Assembly (NCBI GenBank): GCA_900312665.1
Contig: ONZQ02000006.1
Coordinates: 1,260,459-1,324,458 of the forward strand
Reading direction: 5' to 3'
Length of the DNA stretch: 64,000 nucleotides
Origin: Cephalotrichum gorgonifer
Lineage: Eukaryota > Ascomycota > Sordariomycetes > Microascales > Microascaceae
Positions within the stretch are counted from its first letter, which is position 1, and each line of letters opens with the position of its first letter. The notes beneath the pieces were generated by a model that saw nothing but the letters and a program-made list of their open reading frames with translations, had not been told where the DNA came from and searched no databases. Made by a program: the position numbers and the translations under genes. Below, piece after piece: positions 51,472 through 61,959 of this stretch.

Positions 51472-54400
51472 TCTGGTGTTTGCTCTGTGAGATTTTGGGG
51501 GGGAAAGGGGGGATCAGGTAATTTTGTTGGTGAGGAGGGGGAAAGAGGTTTCCTCCAATTGGGTTGTTCGCGGGAGGGGAAGGAAAAGGAAGGAGCGAGC
51601 GGGCCGGGATGGGGAGAACAGAACACGAGGATGGAGGTATAAGTCGATCAAGCAGGAAGAGGAGAGACGGAGGCAAAAAGGTGGGCTACAACTCTGTTAA
51701 ATACTACAAATCCCGCCGTTGTCGGAGATGGCGGCAATGGCGGGGAGAAGGAGCTTTCCTTTCTCTGGCCCCTCCTCCTTCCCCCTTTCCTACCCCGGCT
51801 CCTTTTTTTTTTAGGAGTGGCAGCTACCAGTACTCGAACAGTACGTACTATCAAATCTAACAAGAGGGCTTAGAAGGGTGCGGAAGTGGGTGGGAGAACC
51901 GGCGCAGGAGGGGTGTGTGCGGCGCGCAAAGGCGAGTTATCGTCATCGTGATTCGTACCAGAAAGTATCGAGATGCGGGTTCTTTTTTTCTTGGGGGACC
52001 TGACATTTATCCCGGCGGCGGGGGGGGGGCGTAGTGGGGCCGTAGAGGGGGCGTGTGAGTGCTGAAGTGCTACACTGGCGGCAGTAACCTTGGACGGTGG
52101 GGCTAGCTCGACTCCATAAGCGCACGCATGACCTGCTTCCCCAAGCATTCCCCCGCCGAAGCTAAGCTCTTCACATTTTACCGATAACTACAAGTGTTCG
52201 CACTAGTTCTGGGTGCGGGTACGAGCGACTATTGCCACCCGGCCCTAGCAAATGCTTCTTGCCTGGTAGCCACCTACCCCCGCGCAGGATGCGGATAAGG
52301 GCGCAAAACCTGTTGTGTGCGCTCCAGCGCTCGCTCTTGCATATATCGTATCGCCATCCCATCCTGTTCTGCAATTGACCCGTCTTGTGCATGCATACTC
52401 GCACGCGTAACCAAACGGTTCAATGCCGCTGGCTGACTCGTACGTCCTTGTTGCTCCGAGTACTCCGTACAAATACAATTACACAGTTGAATTGGGTGCG
52501 CCGGCTAAGACCGACGTGGAGATCCCGGGTCCCCTATTACACATGGAGGACAGGCACGTGTGCCAGATCTTCCTGGTCTGGTGGGCAGAAGAAATTACTC
52601 AGACTGAAAACCCCATCCCTCACCATCCTCCCCCGTCATTCCCGCCTGTCGCGTTTCTTCCCAAACGAGACTAGAGCAGGATCATAGCTGAAGGGCGATC
52701 ATGGTTAATAACTCTTGTCAAAACTCAACCGTCAACGTGATCCGGGCACAGGGGGGTTGTCGCGGTCAAAGCTCCCTGCAGCAGGTAGCATTACTCGTAT
52801 TAGCGTTGCGAATCTGATAATAGCCCCTCTCTCTCCTCCCCACTTACTCATCCCCACCCCCACCCCATACAAGACAATTACCCCCCCAGACCCCGCCGTG
52901 GTAATACTCATACTTGTGCCCATACTAAGGAGGATATAGAAATATTTTAATCTTGGTGGTACCCCCCAACCCCCTTCTCTCTCAGCCCCGGGAGAAAGCA
53001 ACGAAAATTCCAAATGGATTCAGATAAGAGTGCCCTAGATCCGATAACGCCAACAGGGAGAAGAAGAAGAAGCCGGACACCCTGGTACTTCACACTTTAC
53101 TAGCATGACACAAATCGGCAGCCAGAGCAGGCAAAGCCTATTATCCCAGTGCCCAGCTGCTATTATCCAACTTTCCAGCCTACAATCCACGCCCCTCCAT
53201 CACATGGTATCCGCGCTTAATTTTTCTAGCTTGTTTGTCCCAGTGGGCCGGAACTTTCTGAGGTTCCATGGACTTTATCCACTCACTTTAACCGGCCCAA
53301 TCACAGCCATCGCTCAACAAAGAACGCGTTTTAGGGCGCCCCGCCCCGAGTTTTCACTTTAACCCGCCCGAGTCTTCCTTCCCCCTCGACTCGTAAGTAC
53401 CATCCCGGTCGGTCAGGGCTCCATCCCACATCCGGGTTATTCAGAGTGCCGCTGCCCCCGTCGCCAAGACGAATTAAGCAAAGGGGGCGGGAAGGGGGGG
53501 AAAAAAGGTAAAGGGGGGCGACGGTCAGATTGACAAAGGGTTTGTAAGAGAACGAGTGTGAGTATTATTCCCACACGCACTTGGATCGTGTTCGCCGCGA
53601 CAACGGCGCCACGGCATGTGTCTCCATCCGGAGGTCGCTGGCCCCCCTCGAACCCAACTATCGACTATCGACTCGATGTCCCCTAGGGAGGGGAAGGGGA
53701 GATACGCTAAGCCTGGCATACAACGTCGGTGAGCACCTCGTTTTGTCGAAGGTCGTTTCTTGCCAAACTCGTAAAATTAGAAAGGGAAACCCCCCCTGTG
53801 CGGAACCCCCTCTCACCTTCCTTTTTCTTACCATGCGGGGCCGGGATCTCGTCGAGGGATATAAAGCCGCCCTCCGGGAAGCCCCTTTTCCGCAGTGGCC
53901 CTCTCTCTCTCTTTCTCTCACTCTCTCCCCTCTCCCTTCTCCCCCCTCATCTTCGTTTCCACCTTGGACGGAGAGCCCGGTTGGTGAGGAAATAGCCTGT
54001 GGGTCAAGGTTCCACGGTTACCGAGGTGTAACTCCCGCACGCGATGTTTCGGTAACACGCGCTAGTGGGCCATTTCCGCTGACGATATGAGTGCGAGCAT
54101 GAGTACCTGCGCCGGAGTTAAGCTGCTTAATAGCCTAATATTGTACTCAAAACGACTACGCATTCTGAACAAGATGCGCTCGGTTTTATTCTCCTCTGGA
54201 GACTGGTACCTGGAGACTGGTTGCGAAATGAGAGATACACTAGTGCCGAAAAAAAAAAAAGACATTTACGCATTCTTCGCTGCTCCGAGGGAAAATGTGG
54301 GCGGAATTTCCCTCCCTAGGCCCGGGACGGGAGCACCCATCCCATCCCTCCCTTTCTTTAGTCACGGGTCACGGCAGTGGCACGGGCGAATAAGCAGCAA

Positions 54401-56070
54401 TCCCGTCCCCATCCAGAGAACATCACATACTGTGTAATACCCGTCGGAAAAGCAACGGGGGAAGAAGCTCGATACTGGTGGCGTCGGTCGGCCTAGCACG
54501 GCGGGGCGACTTGCCCCTTTTGTTACTTGGACCGAGTGCGTGGCTGGATGCGAACCACCACGCTCGCGGGGCAGGCCGCCTTATGCGAGTAAGGCGCATC
54601 GCTCATATCTCTGCTTCCCTGACTCGAGTTCTGCGAGGAATGGCCGCCCAGTCCTCGGCCCGACTTGCGTACATGACACGTCTACCCCTGTCACGGCCGC
54701 CACACGCGCCCGCCGGGGAAGGGAGAGCCTGCTGGCCCCTGTAAGACAAGTGTTCGTGCAGATGATACGAGCGCTCGGTAAGACAGGTATATGTATGCGT
54801 GTTTGCTGTGTCCCGGCCTGTTGGTAACGGGTCCCGGTGCTCTGGAACCCTCCGGCGTCCACGGGCGGCCCCCTTCGCCCTTGCTGTGTTAGAAGGGATC
54901 TCTTTTGTTGGAGATGCCGTGAAAAAGGAGGTGAGCATGGGGGAAAAAGCATGGTTCTGCATCTATGCCCTTCAGCTTGGAATATGTTTCTTATCCACGC
55001 TACTCGTAGCGTCGTACGTGACGAGATGAACTAGTCCGAAGGACTTTTTATGTATCATTGCTTTTTTCTTACCTCCATCGGCTCCGGTCACCTTTCCCTC
55101 TGCCGGCTCACTTTTTTTTCAACTTGCAAGCTGTTCCAACTCCCCGGGACCAACTCGGGCTGCCTGCATATGTATGTAGGGCTATCACAAACAATCCTTT
55201 GCCCCCCCCTTTACCTCACCACTCGTCCTCAAACCTCGCCCTCCAGACCCCCAATCTAGCTAGTGCGCCTCCAGACCTTCCCCCTCCGCGTATCTGCCCA
55301 GGGAATCCTGTCTCACTGCTCCTTCCTTGTTCACCGCCCACCACCCCCGACGAGCACTCGCGCTCGCGAACCCGAAAAGGCGGGAGAGCGTGGGAACACC
55401 CGCGTCCTGCCGCACACGGTGCCAGGGGGTACCCTGTCAAGGCAATCATTCGCGCCCGCCCCAGCACTCCCCCCATTGGCCCGACCCGACCCAACGTACC
55501 GGGTCCCTCACCCCATCTCTCCAATCCCGCGCGTCAGTTTCATTTGGAAATGTAACCCAGCTGCGGTTTCTCCCCCTTTCCTTACTTGATCTCCCCCCAT
55601 CCAAGTTGGAGCCTGGCGCCCAACGTCACCGATTTACACGAGGCGTCCACCCCATTCGGGGATGGCGCATGCAGCGGGAACCAAGCCTCCCTCGCGTCGC
55701 CGCGGACCTTTTGGCAGAACCATCCTGTCGGGCCCTGTACGTTGAAGATGCGGTCTGGGAGGATGGGCGGGTTGGTGCCATCCCCGCGGGACCTTGTGCT
55801 TCTCAGCTCCTCTCCTACCCACCCCGGTCACTTTTTTGTGGACAATTTTTTCTTTTTGCTTTTCCTTTCTCTTCTTGCTTTCCATGTCAACTCGGGGTAG
55901 ATAATCACGTCCCGTGTCCCACACTCTTTCTCTCTTGTTTCATTTCCTCTCTCTTAAACTAATTCGACCTCTTCTTCGCCCATACCCGGGACGGGTTCCG
56001 TAGTTTGTGACGCGCCATAAAATATTCAAACTGGTCGCCGTTCCTGTTTTTTTTTTATTCTCTCTCGGCT
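51472..56070. other. 4.6 kb stretch with no convincing gene
   Basis: It starts with the xylitol dehydrogenase promoter (CT and A/G tracts to about 51830). The rest has many short overlapping frames on both strands, none with conserved motifs or consistent codon use. Marked features are a pyrimidine tract at about 53901-53975 and more C/T-rich sequence from 55060 to 56060 leading into the orphan gene. I see no RNA gene, inverted-repeat element or transposase. It may be an extended promoter or leader, or hold a non-coding transcript. Confidence 0.4.
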
Positions 56071-56856
56071 ATGGATACGAGATACTTGGACTTCGGGAAG
56101 TCTCGCCAGGAGCGGTACGTGGTTCTTGCGAGAAGAGAAGGGCCGGTCATCGCATCTTGCCGCTAATACGGTTTCCCAGACCCATCGTCCAGTCCAACGA
56201 CAACGACCAGTCCTCCAGCTTCCCTCCCGCGCCAGAATCACCACTTCTTGGTCTACACAGCGACAAGCACACAGGCTCAAGACCATATGAACCGCCCCTC
56301 CCCGCCGGAGAGCCCAAGGGACCGGAATCGGGGCCGCCCCGCGCCCGAGCCACCTCCCACTCTCTTCACCGTTACCTCACCCACCCATACCCCCACGAAT
56401 TGACAGCCCTTCGACTCCAGGAGCCCTCAGACCCATCCCAGGCCCCCTCGATCCCCCTTCCCGCCGAAATACCGGGCGTCACCGGAAAGAGCCGCCCATC
56501 TCCAACATATCCTCTTCCCGCGGCGTCCTCACACCATGGAAACCAGGCCTCCTCGGGCAACTCTATCTCGCTCTCGCCGTCTCCGCCGCAATGTCCCTCA
56601 CCCAAGATTGAAGCCGAGATTGAGGCGGAGGACGACCCTGACTTGAGGGGACTGGGGTTCATGTTCGGGATGGCGAGTGTCCAGCGCATGTAGGTGTCGT
56701 GATCTTCTCCCCTCTTCCGAATGATGTTCCGTTGATTGTCTAATCCGGATTTTTCCCGTCTCCAGAAGGACGCAGCAGAGAGTTGTGCCCCAGATGAGGG
56801 TCTACAAAAAATCGAAAGCGCGTAAAGTGTCGAAGAAGCGTGAGAAGAAGTCATGA
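56071..56856 (+). CDS. Unrecognised small disordered protein with basic tail
   Basis: Three exons fit well: 56071-56114 (GTACGT donor), 56180-56689 (GTAGGT donor) and 56766-56856, with both joins keeping frame and the second removing an in-frame stop. The product is 214 residues, starting MDTRYLDFGKSRQERP. It is rich in Pro, Ser and charged residues and mostly low-complexity, with many SP and TP sites. Two segments look more ordered: EAEIEAEDDPDLRGLGFMFGMASVQR (about 160-185) and the last 30 residues, which are strongly basic (KKSKARKVSKKREKK) and could be a nuclear or nucleic-acid-binding tail. I do not recognise a family. It lies downstream of the long gene-free stretch, with a T-rich leader just before the ATG. 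Confidence 0.6.
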
Positions 56857-57383
56857 TGTGCTGATAGTTTTAAGCCCATGGAGCAACGGATTGAGGCGTC
56901 ATGATTTTGACGGTCTTTTTTTCTTTTTCTTTTCCCTCTTTCTTCTTTTCTTTCACCCAGACATTCATTATACCTTATTGCATTTTGCATTATTATCCTA
57001 CCCTTACTCACACTCTCTATACTCCTTTCCCAGGCGGAAAACACGATATGTTCCACGGGGCTGCAGGTGTGGTTCGTGAACTAGGGACGAATGAAGACAT
57101 GGCTTTATCTCTTCACATAATGGGGTTTTCGGGGCATTGATTCAACAAAGTAACTTTCTACATGCTCTTGGCTATCGGGAACTTATGTGAAGGATTACCA
57201 TGTCGCGATATATGTCAGCTATTCACCATGGACTGAACATACACTCGAAATCTGTAAGAAGGGCATCGTCGAGATCATCAAACACCAGACTTCGTCATAT
57301 GGCCCCAGAACGAACATGCATACGATCATCCACCCCCAGCAACTGCAGCCGCTCCTCTCTCATACCTCTTCTCCCCCAGCCCC
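56857..57383. other. Convergent 3' region
   Basis: 527 bp between the orphan gene and the DUF8021 gene, T-rich at the start. Only short frames are present. Confidence 0.4.
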
Positions 57384-58172
57384 CTAATCCATGACTGTAA
57401 TGGTATGCACAAACCGCAACTTACCCCCCTCGACCCTAAACTCGTGACTGTCCGGAATCCCCGTCGGCCCCCCAAAGTTCAAAAACACATCCACGGACCC
57501 AACAACCTCATCAATCACATACCTCCTATTCACAAGCGCCACCCCGTTTGGGATCCCCACATCGCACCGATCCGACGGCGACCCGTTCCCCGTATACATG
57601 CCCCCCTCCAGCCTCGCGCAGGGCGTCCCCCACGGCACCACCACGCTCTTGTCGTTGAAGATATCGAGGTACGCATCCGCGCCGGCCTGTATCACCTCCC
57701 TGGTGTCCCTCTCCGCCTCGGGGATCTCGAACCAGTCCTCGCCCTGCGCGTACTTGAGTGTGTTCGCGGCGTTGAAGAGCCAGTCGCCCTGGTCGGTGAC
57801 GAGGGTCTCGATGAGGGACACCTCGCCCGCCTCGTACCAGATCTGGGAGCCGATGACGTACGGGTGCGAGGCGTCGGTGACGATGATCTCCGTGAAGGTC
57901 GCGCACTGCGTCGTGTCGTAGAGGCTCTTGTCGAAGTCGATGGCCAGCGCGGAGGCGAGGATACCGGTCGAGGCGGTCGCGGAGGTGAAGTTTTCGGTGT
58001 AGTTTGCCGAGGAGGTGAGCTGCGTGAAGAGCGCGGGGTCGCCGGCCTTTTGGGCGGCGAGGTAGGCGGCCGTGGCTTCCTTGAGGAATTCGCGGGTGCA
58101 CTCTGCTTCTTGGCGGGCGACGCGGGAGGCGAGGCCGAGGCCAGCGAAGGCCGTGACAGGGATGGAGCGCAT
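57384..58172 (-). CDS. DUF8021-domain protein, probably secreted
   Basis: Single exon, 262 residues from ATG 58172. The N-terminus MRSIPVTAFAGLGLASRVAR is a short hydrophobic leader compatible with a signal peptide, followed by ECTREFLKEATAAYLAAQ, the start of the DUF8021 domain. Other family blocks: YTENF, DFDKSLYDTTQCATFTEII, SHPYVIGSQIWYEAGEVSLIETLVTDQGDWLFNA, REVIQAGADAYLDIF, VVVPWGTPCARLEGG, NRRYVIDEVVGSVDVFLNF and PDSHEFRVEGGKLRFVHTI. The four or so cysteines suggest disulphides. No biochemical role is known to me for this family, which is common in plant-associated and saprophytic fungi. Confidence 0.85.
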   Translation of the reverse strand: MRSIPVTAFAGLGLASRVARQEAECTREFLKEATAAYLAAQKAGDPALFTQLTSSANYTENFTSATASTGILASALAIDFDKSLYDTTQCATFTEIIVTDASHPYVIGSQIWYEAGEVSLIETLVTDQGDWLFNAANTLKYAQGEDWFEIPEAERDTREVIQAGADAYLDIFNDKSVVVPWGTPCARLEGGMYTGNGSPSDRCDVGIPNGVALVNRRYVIDEVVGSVDVFLNFGGPTGIPDSHEFRVEGGKLRFVHTITVMD

Positions 58173-59676
58173 TCTTAGCGGGGATAGAAGGCTTTTCGAG
58201 TAGAAGAGGTATGAATAGTGTCGAGAAGTGGCGGGAACCGATGGGGGAAGAGGTTATAGAGGGAGGCACTCCACTATATAGACCTTCGTTCCCCGTTCCC
58301 GTTCCCGTCGGGCATTTCTTTTCATTACTACTAATATAGCATAGCGAGGGAGCATAGTGTCCGTTCCCTTGGCTAGGAAGTCTGGCAGTTTACGCTGGCA
58401 CTTGCATCGAGGACGAGTGGGGGCCAATGACACTCTCCATCTCTGACCCAGGACAGGCAAAAAGGGTAAAACCAGGATATGAAGGGTTAACACGAGAGAG
58501 TAAAACACCGCGCGGCGGGGGTTTATTGCAGGAAATTGTATAGCGCGGTCGACCTTGACATCTCGGCATTCGTGCCGGGTCTGAATTAATACTCCGGGAG
58601 CCAAGGCGGGGTCGACGGCTTTACCATCTCGGCAGTGATGTACAGAGGCGATTGCCGTTGTCAGCTACCACGCAAGGGTAATATAAGAAGCCAACCAATA
58701 TAAAGTGACGGGCTTAATATAGCCAGGGCCACCGTGGGTTATTACGTATGACGGCAGGCCCAGTGTGGGCCAAAGGCTGGTGTGGTGATATGTATATATC
58801 GGGTTGGTTTCGCTTAACTCTCCTCTCCTTAAGTCTCCTAAGCTTCTTGGATATTGGATCTTCGCTCCACCACGTTTCTCCGGATTGATTCTTCTCTTAG
58901 GTATTAGCTGTATATTCCTTTTTCGGATTGTACTATAGATCATCCCCCTTACTACTACGCTCTTTAACCTCACGCAGCACTACTCGAGATAGGAGAGGAC
59001 TATATGTTCCTTTCGCTTATGATTTAAAGCGGGGCGAACAGATGTAGTTACCAGAAATTGTGTACGGAAATTTGCGAATGGATAAGAGGTAATTAGAGGC
59101 ACACTCAATTAGTTGCGTGGCTAGCCAGTCCAAACGGCAATATCGACCCAGTTCGATTACTAGAACTCGCTTTCCTCAGCCACCACTCGCATGGCACCTT
59201 CGCCGGGAAGAAGATCCCCAACCAATAGGGCGATAGCTTGCATTGCGTTGAAGGAAAAAACTGTAGAGCAAGCGATCTGTAAGGTATATCAACCTCGACC
59301 TAGTGCAGGCTATGTAGAGGACTTGCACAATTTCTCATGCTGAAATCATATACACAATGGTCAGCCTCCCCGGAACTATAAGGAATACGAAGACATCTCG
59401 TATAAGTTAACCTCGTTTCAGACACTCCTCCTCATCACCCGAGGCGCTCGTGAGCCTTGAACGTAATTTTCCAAAGAGACTAGGCACAAATGGGGGTGCC
59501 AATGCCCCGACGTGCACGAAGAAAGAAAGAAAATGGAGCACCAGGATGGGTGCTTATGTGGAGCGAAAACCTTCCTGGTCGAAGCAGAAAAGCACATGCC
59601 TCTTGATTTGGCATCATACTAGCCAAGACAAGAAGGGGCTTGAAGTCTCCCGAAGGCGTAGTCCCCTGAAGAAGGA
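58173..59676. other. AT-richer intergenic region
   Basis: 1.5 kb holding the DUF8021 promoter at its left end. From 58600 to 59400 the sequence is more AT-rich than most of the window. I see no gene. The right end may include further decayed parts of the lectin-like sequence next door. Confidence 0.35.
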
Positions 59677-60132
59677 TCACTTCCGTATTCGCCTTAACCG
59701 CAACTGCTGGGGCCTTTCTCTTGTCCTCTGGGTGAAGAACAGGCGATCCAGTGATGGCCGTATCCCCGGCCTTCTCCTAATTGCTCCAGGCGCTACCGTC
59801 CCAGTCTTTCCGATACAGCTTGTTGTCACGTCTTGGCGAGCGACACAAATCTTCCCCTCGCCCCAACCAACAGCGGCGGGCCTCGAAGCGGTAGAGCCTG
59901 CTGGTGCCAGCTCTTCCCAGTTCGTCCACTTCTCGTTCCTGAAACCACGATTGCTGAGGCCATTCTCCGGGGTGCGCACGTATAGCTCCAGGTGCCGGTC
60001 CTTGGTGGTGGCGAGTACCACTTCGTCAACAGACTTCCCGCCAAGAGTGCCCCAGTTCTGGGACCAAGATCTGGTACGAGACTCTATCAGTTCATACCTA
60101 GCTCCATGATAGGTAAGAGCGTAAGAACGCAA
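59677..60132 (-). pseudogene. Disrupted beta-propeller (PLL-like) lectin fragment
   Basis: On the - strand, residues resembling blades of a PLL-type propeller are visible: RSWSQNWGTLGGKS, then LELYVRTPENGLSNRGF, then NEKWTNWEELAPAGS and SRPAAVGWGEGKICVARQ. The repeated W-x2-W-x2-LGG and xV-W-G pattern is characteristic. After VARQ the match jumps to another frame (DNKLYRKDWDGSAWSN) and then meets a TAG exactly where the pattern expects Trp. I find no good start codon, so at least one frameshift and one stop break the gene. Only about two blades remain, against six or seven in an intact protein. The stop could be a TGG-to-TAG change. Alternatively, an unrecognised short intron could explain the frame change. 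Confidence 0.55.
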
Positions 60133-60161
60133 GAGTGGAATCTAATACGTTCTCTGTGTAG

Positions 60162-60693
60162 TCTAGGATTACGGAATTGGTTACTCAGCTGCACGAGATT
60201 CTTACACGCCGCCGAGAGTCCAAATACGACACCTCCGAATCAGATGAGCTGCCATCCAAGAGCTGGCGCAGCACGCCTACTAGGATCCCCGGGTCTCCAG
60301 ACATTACTAATAACGACTCCCGTAGGACAGACTCCGCCGTGGGTGCCAACAATCAACAATTCAAATGCCCACACCAAGAATGCAAGGGCTCACAAACAAC
60401 ATTCTCCAGACAGCAAGAGCTCATACGGCATTACACCACTCGTAAGCCCCCGTAAGACTCAACCCTAATGATTTGAATATAGCTAACTTCATTTAGACTA
60501 CAGATGCAATGAAGTCTGCCCGTTCTGTGCTGTCACGTTCACTCGAGCAAGCAAATACATGACCCACAGATGTGCGACGGAAGGGCCTAGAGAACAGAGA
60601 AGATATTTTAAGCCAAGGCGCCGGGAGTTACGGTCAGATGCTAAAAGGGAACTGTTTTCGGGGGATAAAGGCTCGCCAGCTGGCTGGTGTTGA
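60162..60693 (+). CDS. Small C2H2 zinc-finger protein (start unresolved)
   Basis: Two coding segments, up to 60441 and from 60497 to the TGA at 60691-60693, join in frame (TTH-YRCNEVCPFC) across a 55-bp intron with GTAAGC donor, GCTAAC branch point and TTTAG acceptor. The first segment has FKCPHQECKGSQTTFSRQQELIRHYTTH, a C2H2 finger (C-x4-C-x12-H-x3-H style). The second has a further C-x2-C ... H pattern (CPFCAVTFTRASKYMTHRC) and then a basic tail. A stop lies in frame at 60159, next to possible acceptor sites, so an upstream exon is likely; no convincing ATG-bearing exon was found. It may be a fragment of a larger regulator. The function is unknown. Confidence 0.5.
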
Positions 60694-60862
60694 TCCCGTA
60701 GATCATCGGCGGGACTTGCGCATACAATCCGCACTAGAGAGACCTCTAGTTTTGCTGATACATGTAGGCAAAGGGGTACTACTAGATTTTAGTTTAGAAC
60801 AGTGAATTTATTGGAAATTGCAAGCAGTATATGGCGGACTATGCTCCGTCTCTGTAGCCTGC

Positions 60863-61584
60863 TCACCATCCTTTCGACACCCAGCTCCTGAACCGTTGTC
60901 CCACACACTTCTTCTTAGTGCCGTCAATGTCTAGTCGTCCAATTCGCTCTTCCAAGCCATCTCTCGGAGTTTTGTTTTGAGCCCCGGAAAGCGCAAAGTG
61001 GACTCTTCTATTGTTCTGCTCTTCTTCGAGGCCGATGTTGGAGTTCTCAGGGTGTGGCTGCAGCGTAATATTAGCGTCGTTTGGAGAGCGGCTGGAAGAT
61101 TGAAACTTACCTCGACGGAGCTATTGAGAAGGGGGCGCTGGGGCCCTGGGGGCACCGTATTTTGAGCCTGCTGCTGGTAGAGCCCGCGACGGTGGCCACG
61201 GCGGCGCCGGCGGCGCCGGAAGATCCGAGGGGATGGGTTCAGGCGATCGGTAAAGCCTGGAGTAGCGGTCCTATAACCCTCGCGAGGGTCGGCTTGGTCA
61301 GACCTGAGATTTCTAATGGGAGGAAGATAGTGCAAGTCTCTCATCGTATTGCCTGAGGCAAAAGGGTACGGAGTAGGAGGTCGGTCAACCCCCCCTGGCC
61401 GGGGGTTATTGACGGAATAGCGCCAATCATTCGTCGTATCACTTGAGGGGAAAGGGTACGAAGCGGGAGGTTGTTCGACTCTGTCGGGCGTGAAGGGGGG
61501 ATAGTGCCAATCCCCCGCCGTAGAGACGACAGGATATGAGATACGAGGTCGGGGACCACTAGGCGGGTCTTGCTGGCGAGACAT
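60863..61584 (-). CDS. Unrecognised proline-rich protein with tandem repeats
   Basis: Two exons, 61584-61111 and 61057-60863, with a 53-bp intron (GTAAGT donor, GCTAAT branch, CTGCAG acceptor). The phase-0 join SSVE-PHPENS gives 222 residues. The reading without splicing is also open for some 59 codons, so splicing is inferred from the strong signals. The N-terminal 100 residues consist of three imperfect units of about 30 residues, each with a YPF/YPV start, a D/N-W/L-H/R-Y core (GDWHYPP, NDWRYSV, RDLHYLP) and a Pro-rich end. A run of eight or more Arg follows (RIFRRRRRRRGHRRG). No signal peptide is seen. I recognise no family; it may be a nuclear or RNA-binding protein from its charge alone. 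Confidence 0.5.
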
Positions 61585-61741
61585 GATCCTGAGCTGAGTT
61601 GATTATGGACTGAGGGGCTTCTGGCGGTATGGGAAATATACCTTTAAATAGCTCTTCCAAGCTCGCCCAAAGTCATATGCTTTTTCGGAGTTCGTGAGTC
61701 CTCCCGCACAGCCTGGACACAGGTGCCGGATGCGCCGTTAT

Positions 61742-61856
61742 CCCCGGAAATTCGCGATTCCCGGTAGTGGTGGGGGTGAGCCCCGAGAATTCAAGATTCC
61801 CCGGCGGCTTCCATCCGTAGTGGGGTCGTAGGTGGGTCCCGGAATTTCAGATTCCG
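61742..61856. repeat. Three imperfect copies of a CCCCGGAAATTC-GATTCCC element
   Basis: Related words at 61742-61764, 61781-61804 and 61838-61856 share CCC(C)GGAATTC, a short spacer and GATTCC(C). Each resembles a gapped inverted repeat (GGAAT...ATTCC). They lie in the region between the - strand repeat-protein gene and the + strand remnant. Confidence 0.6.
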
Positions 61857-61959
61857 TGTGGCTTGCCGCCCCCACAGCAGTGGTTGGTCCTCTGCGGCTC
61901 TGTTTTTAGATCACAGGCAATACGCCCAAGTCAAATAGAAGCTGCTACGTATTAAAGCT

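Noticed and set aside
53581..54090. 169-codon frame over a pyrimidine tract
   Set aside because: Its low-complexity Ser/Leu/Pro stretch is a direct reading of CT repeats.
55058..55962. Overlapping frames of 108-211 codons in the 55-56 kb region
   Set aside because: Pro/Ser/Arg-rich translation of C/T-rich DNA, no splice logic, no conserved motif, and several frames equally open.
61742..61856. Heat-shock elements
   Set aside because: The GAA and TTC blocks do not have the two-base spacing of the nGAAnnTTCn array.
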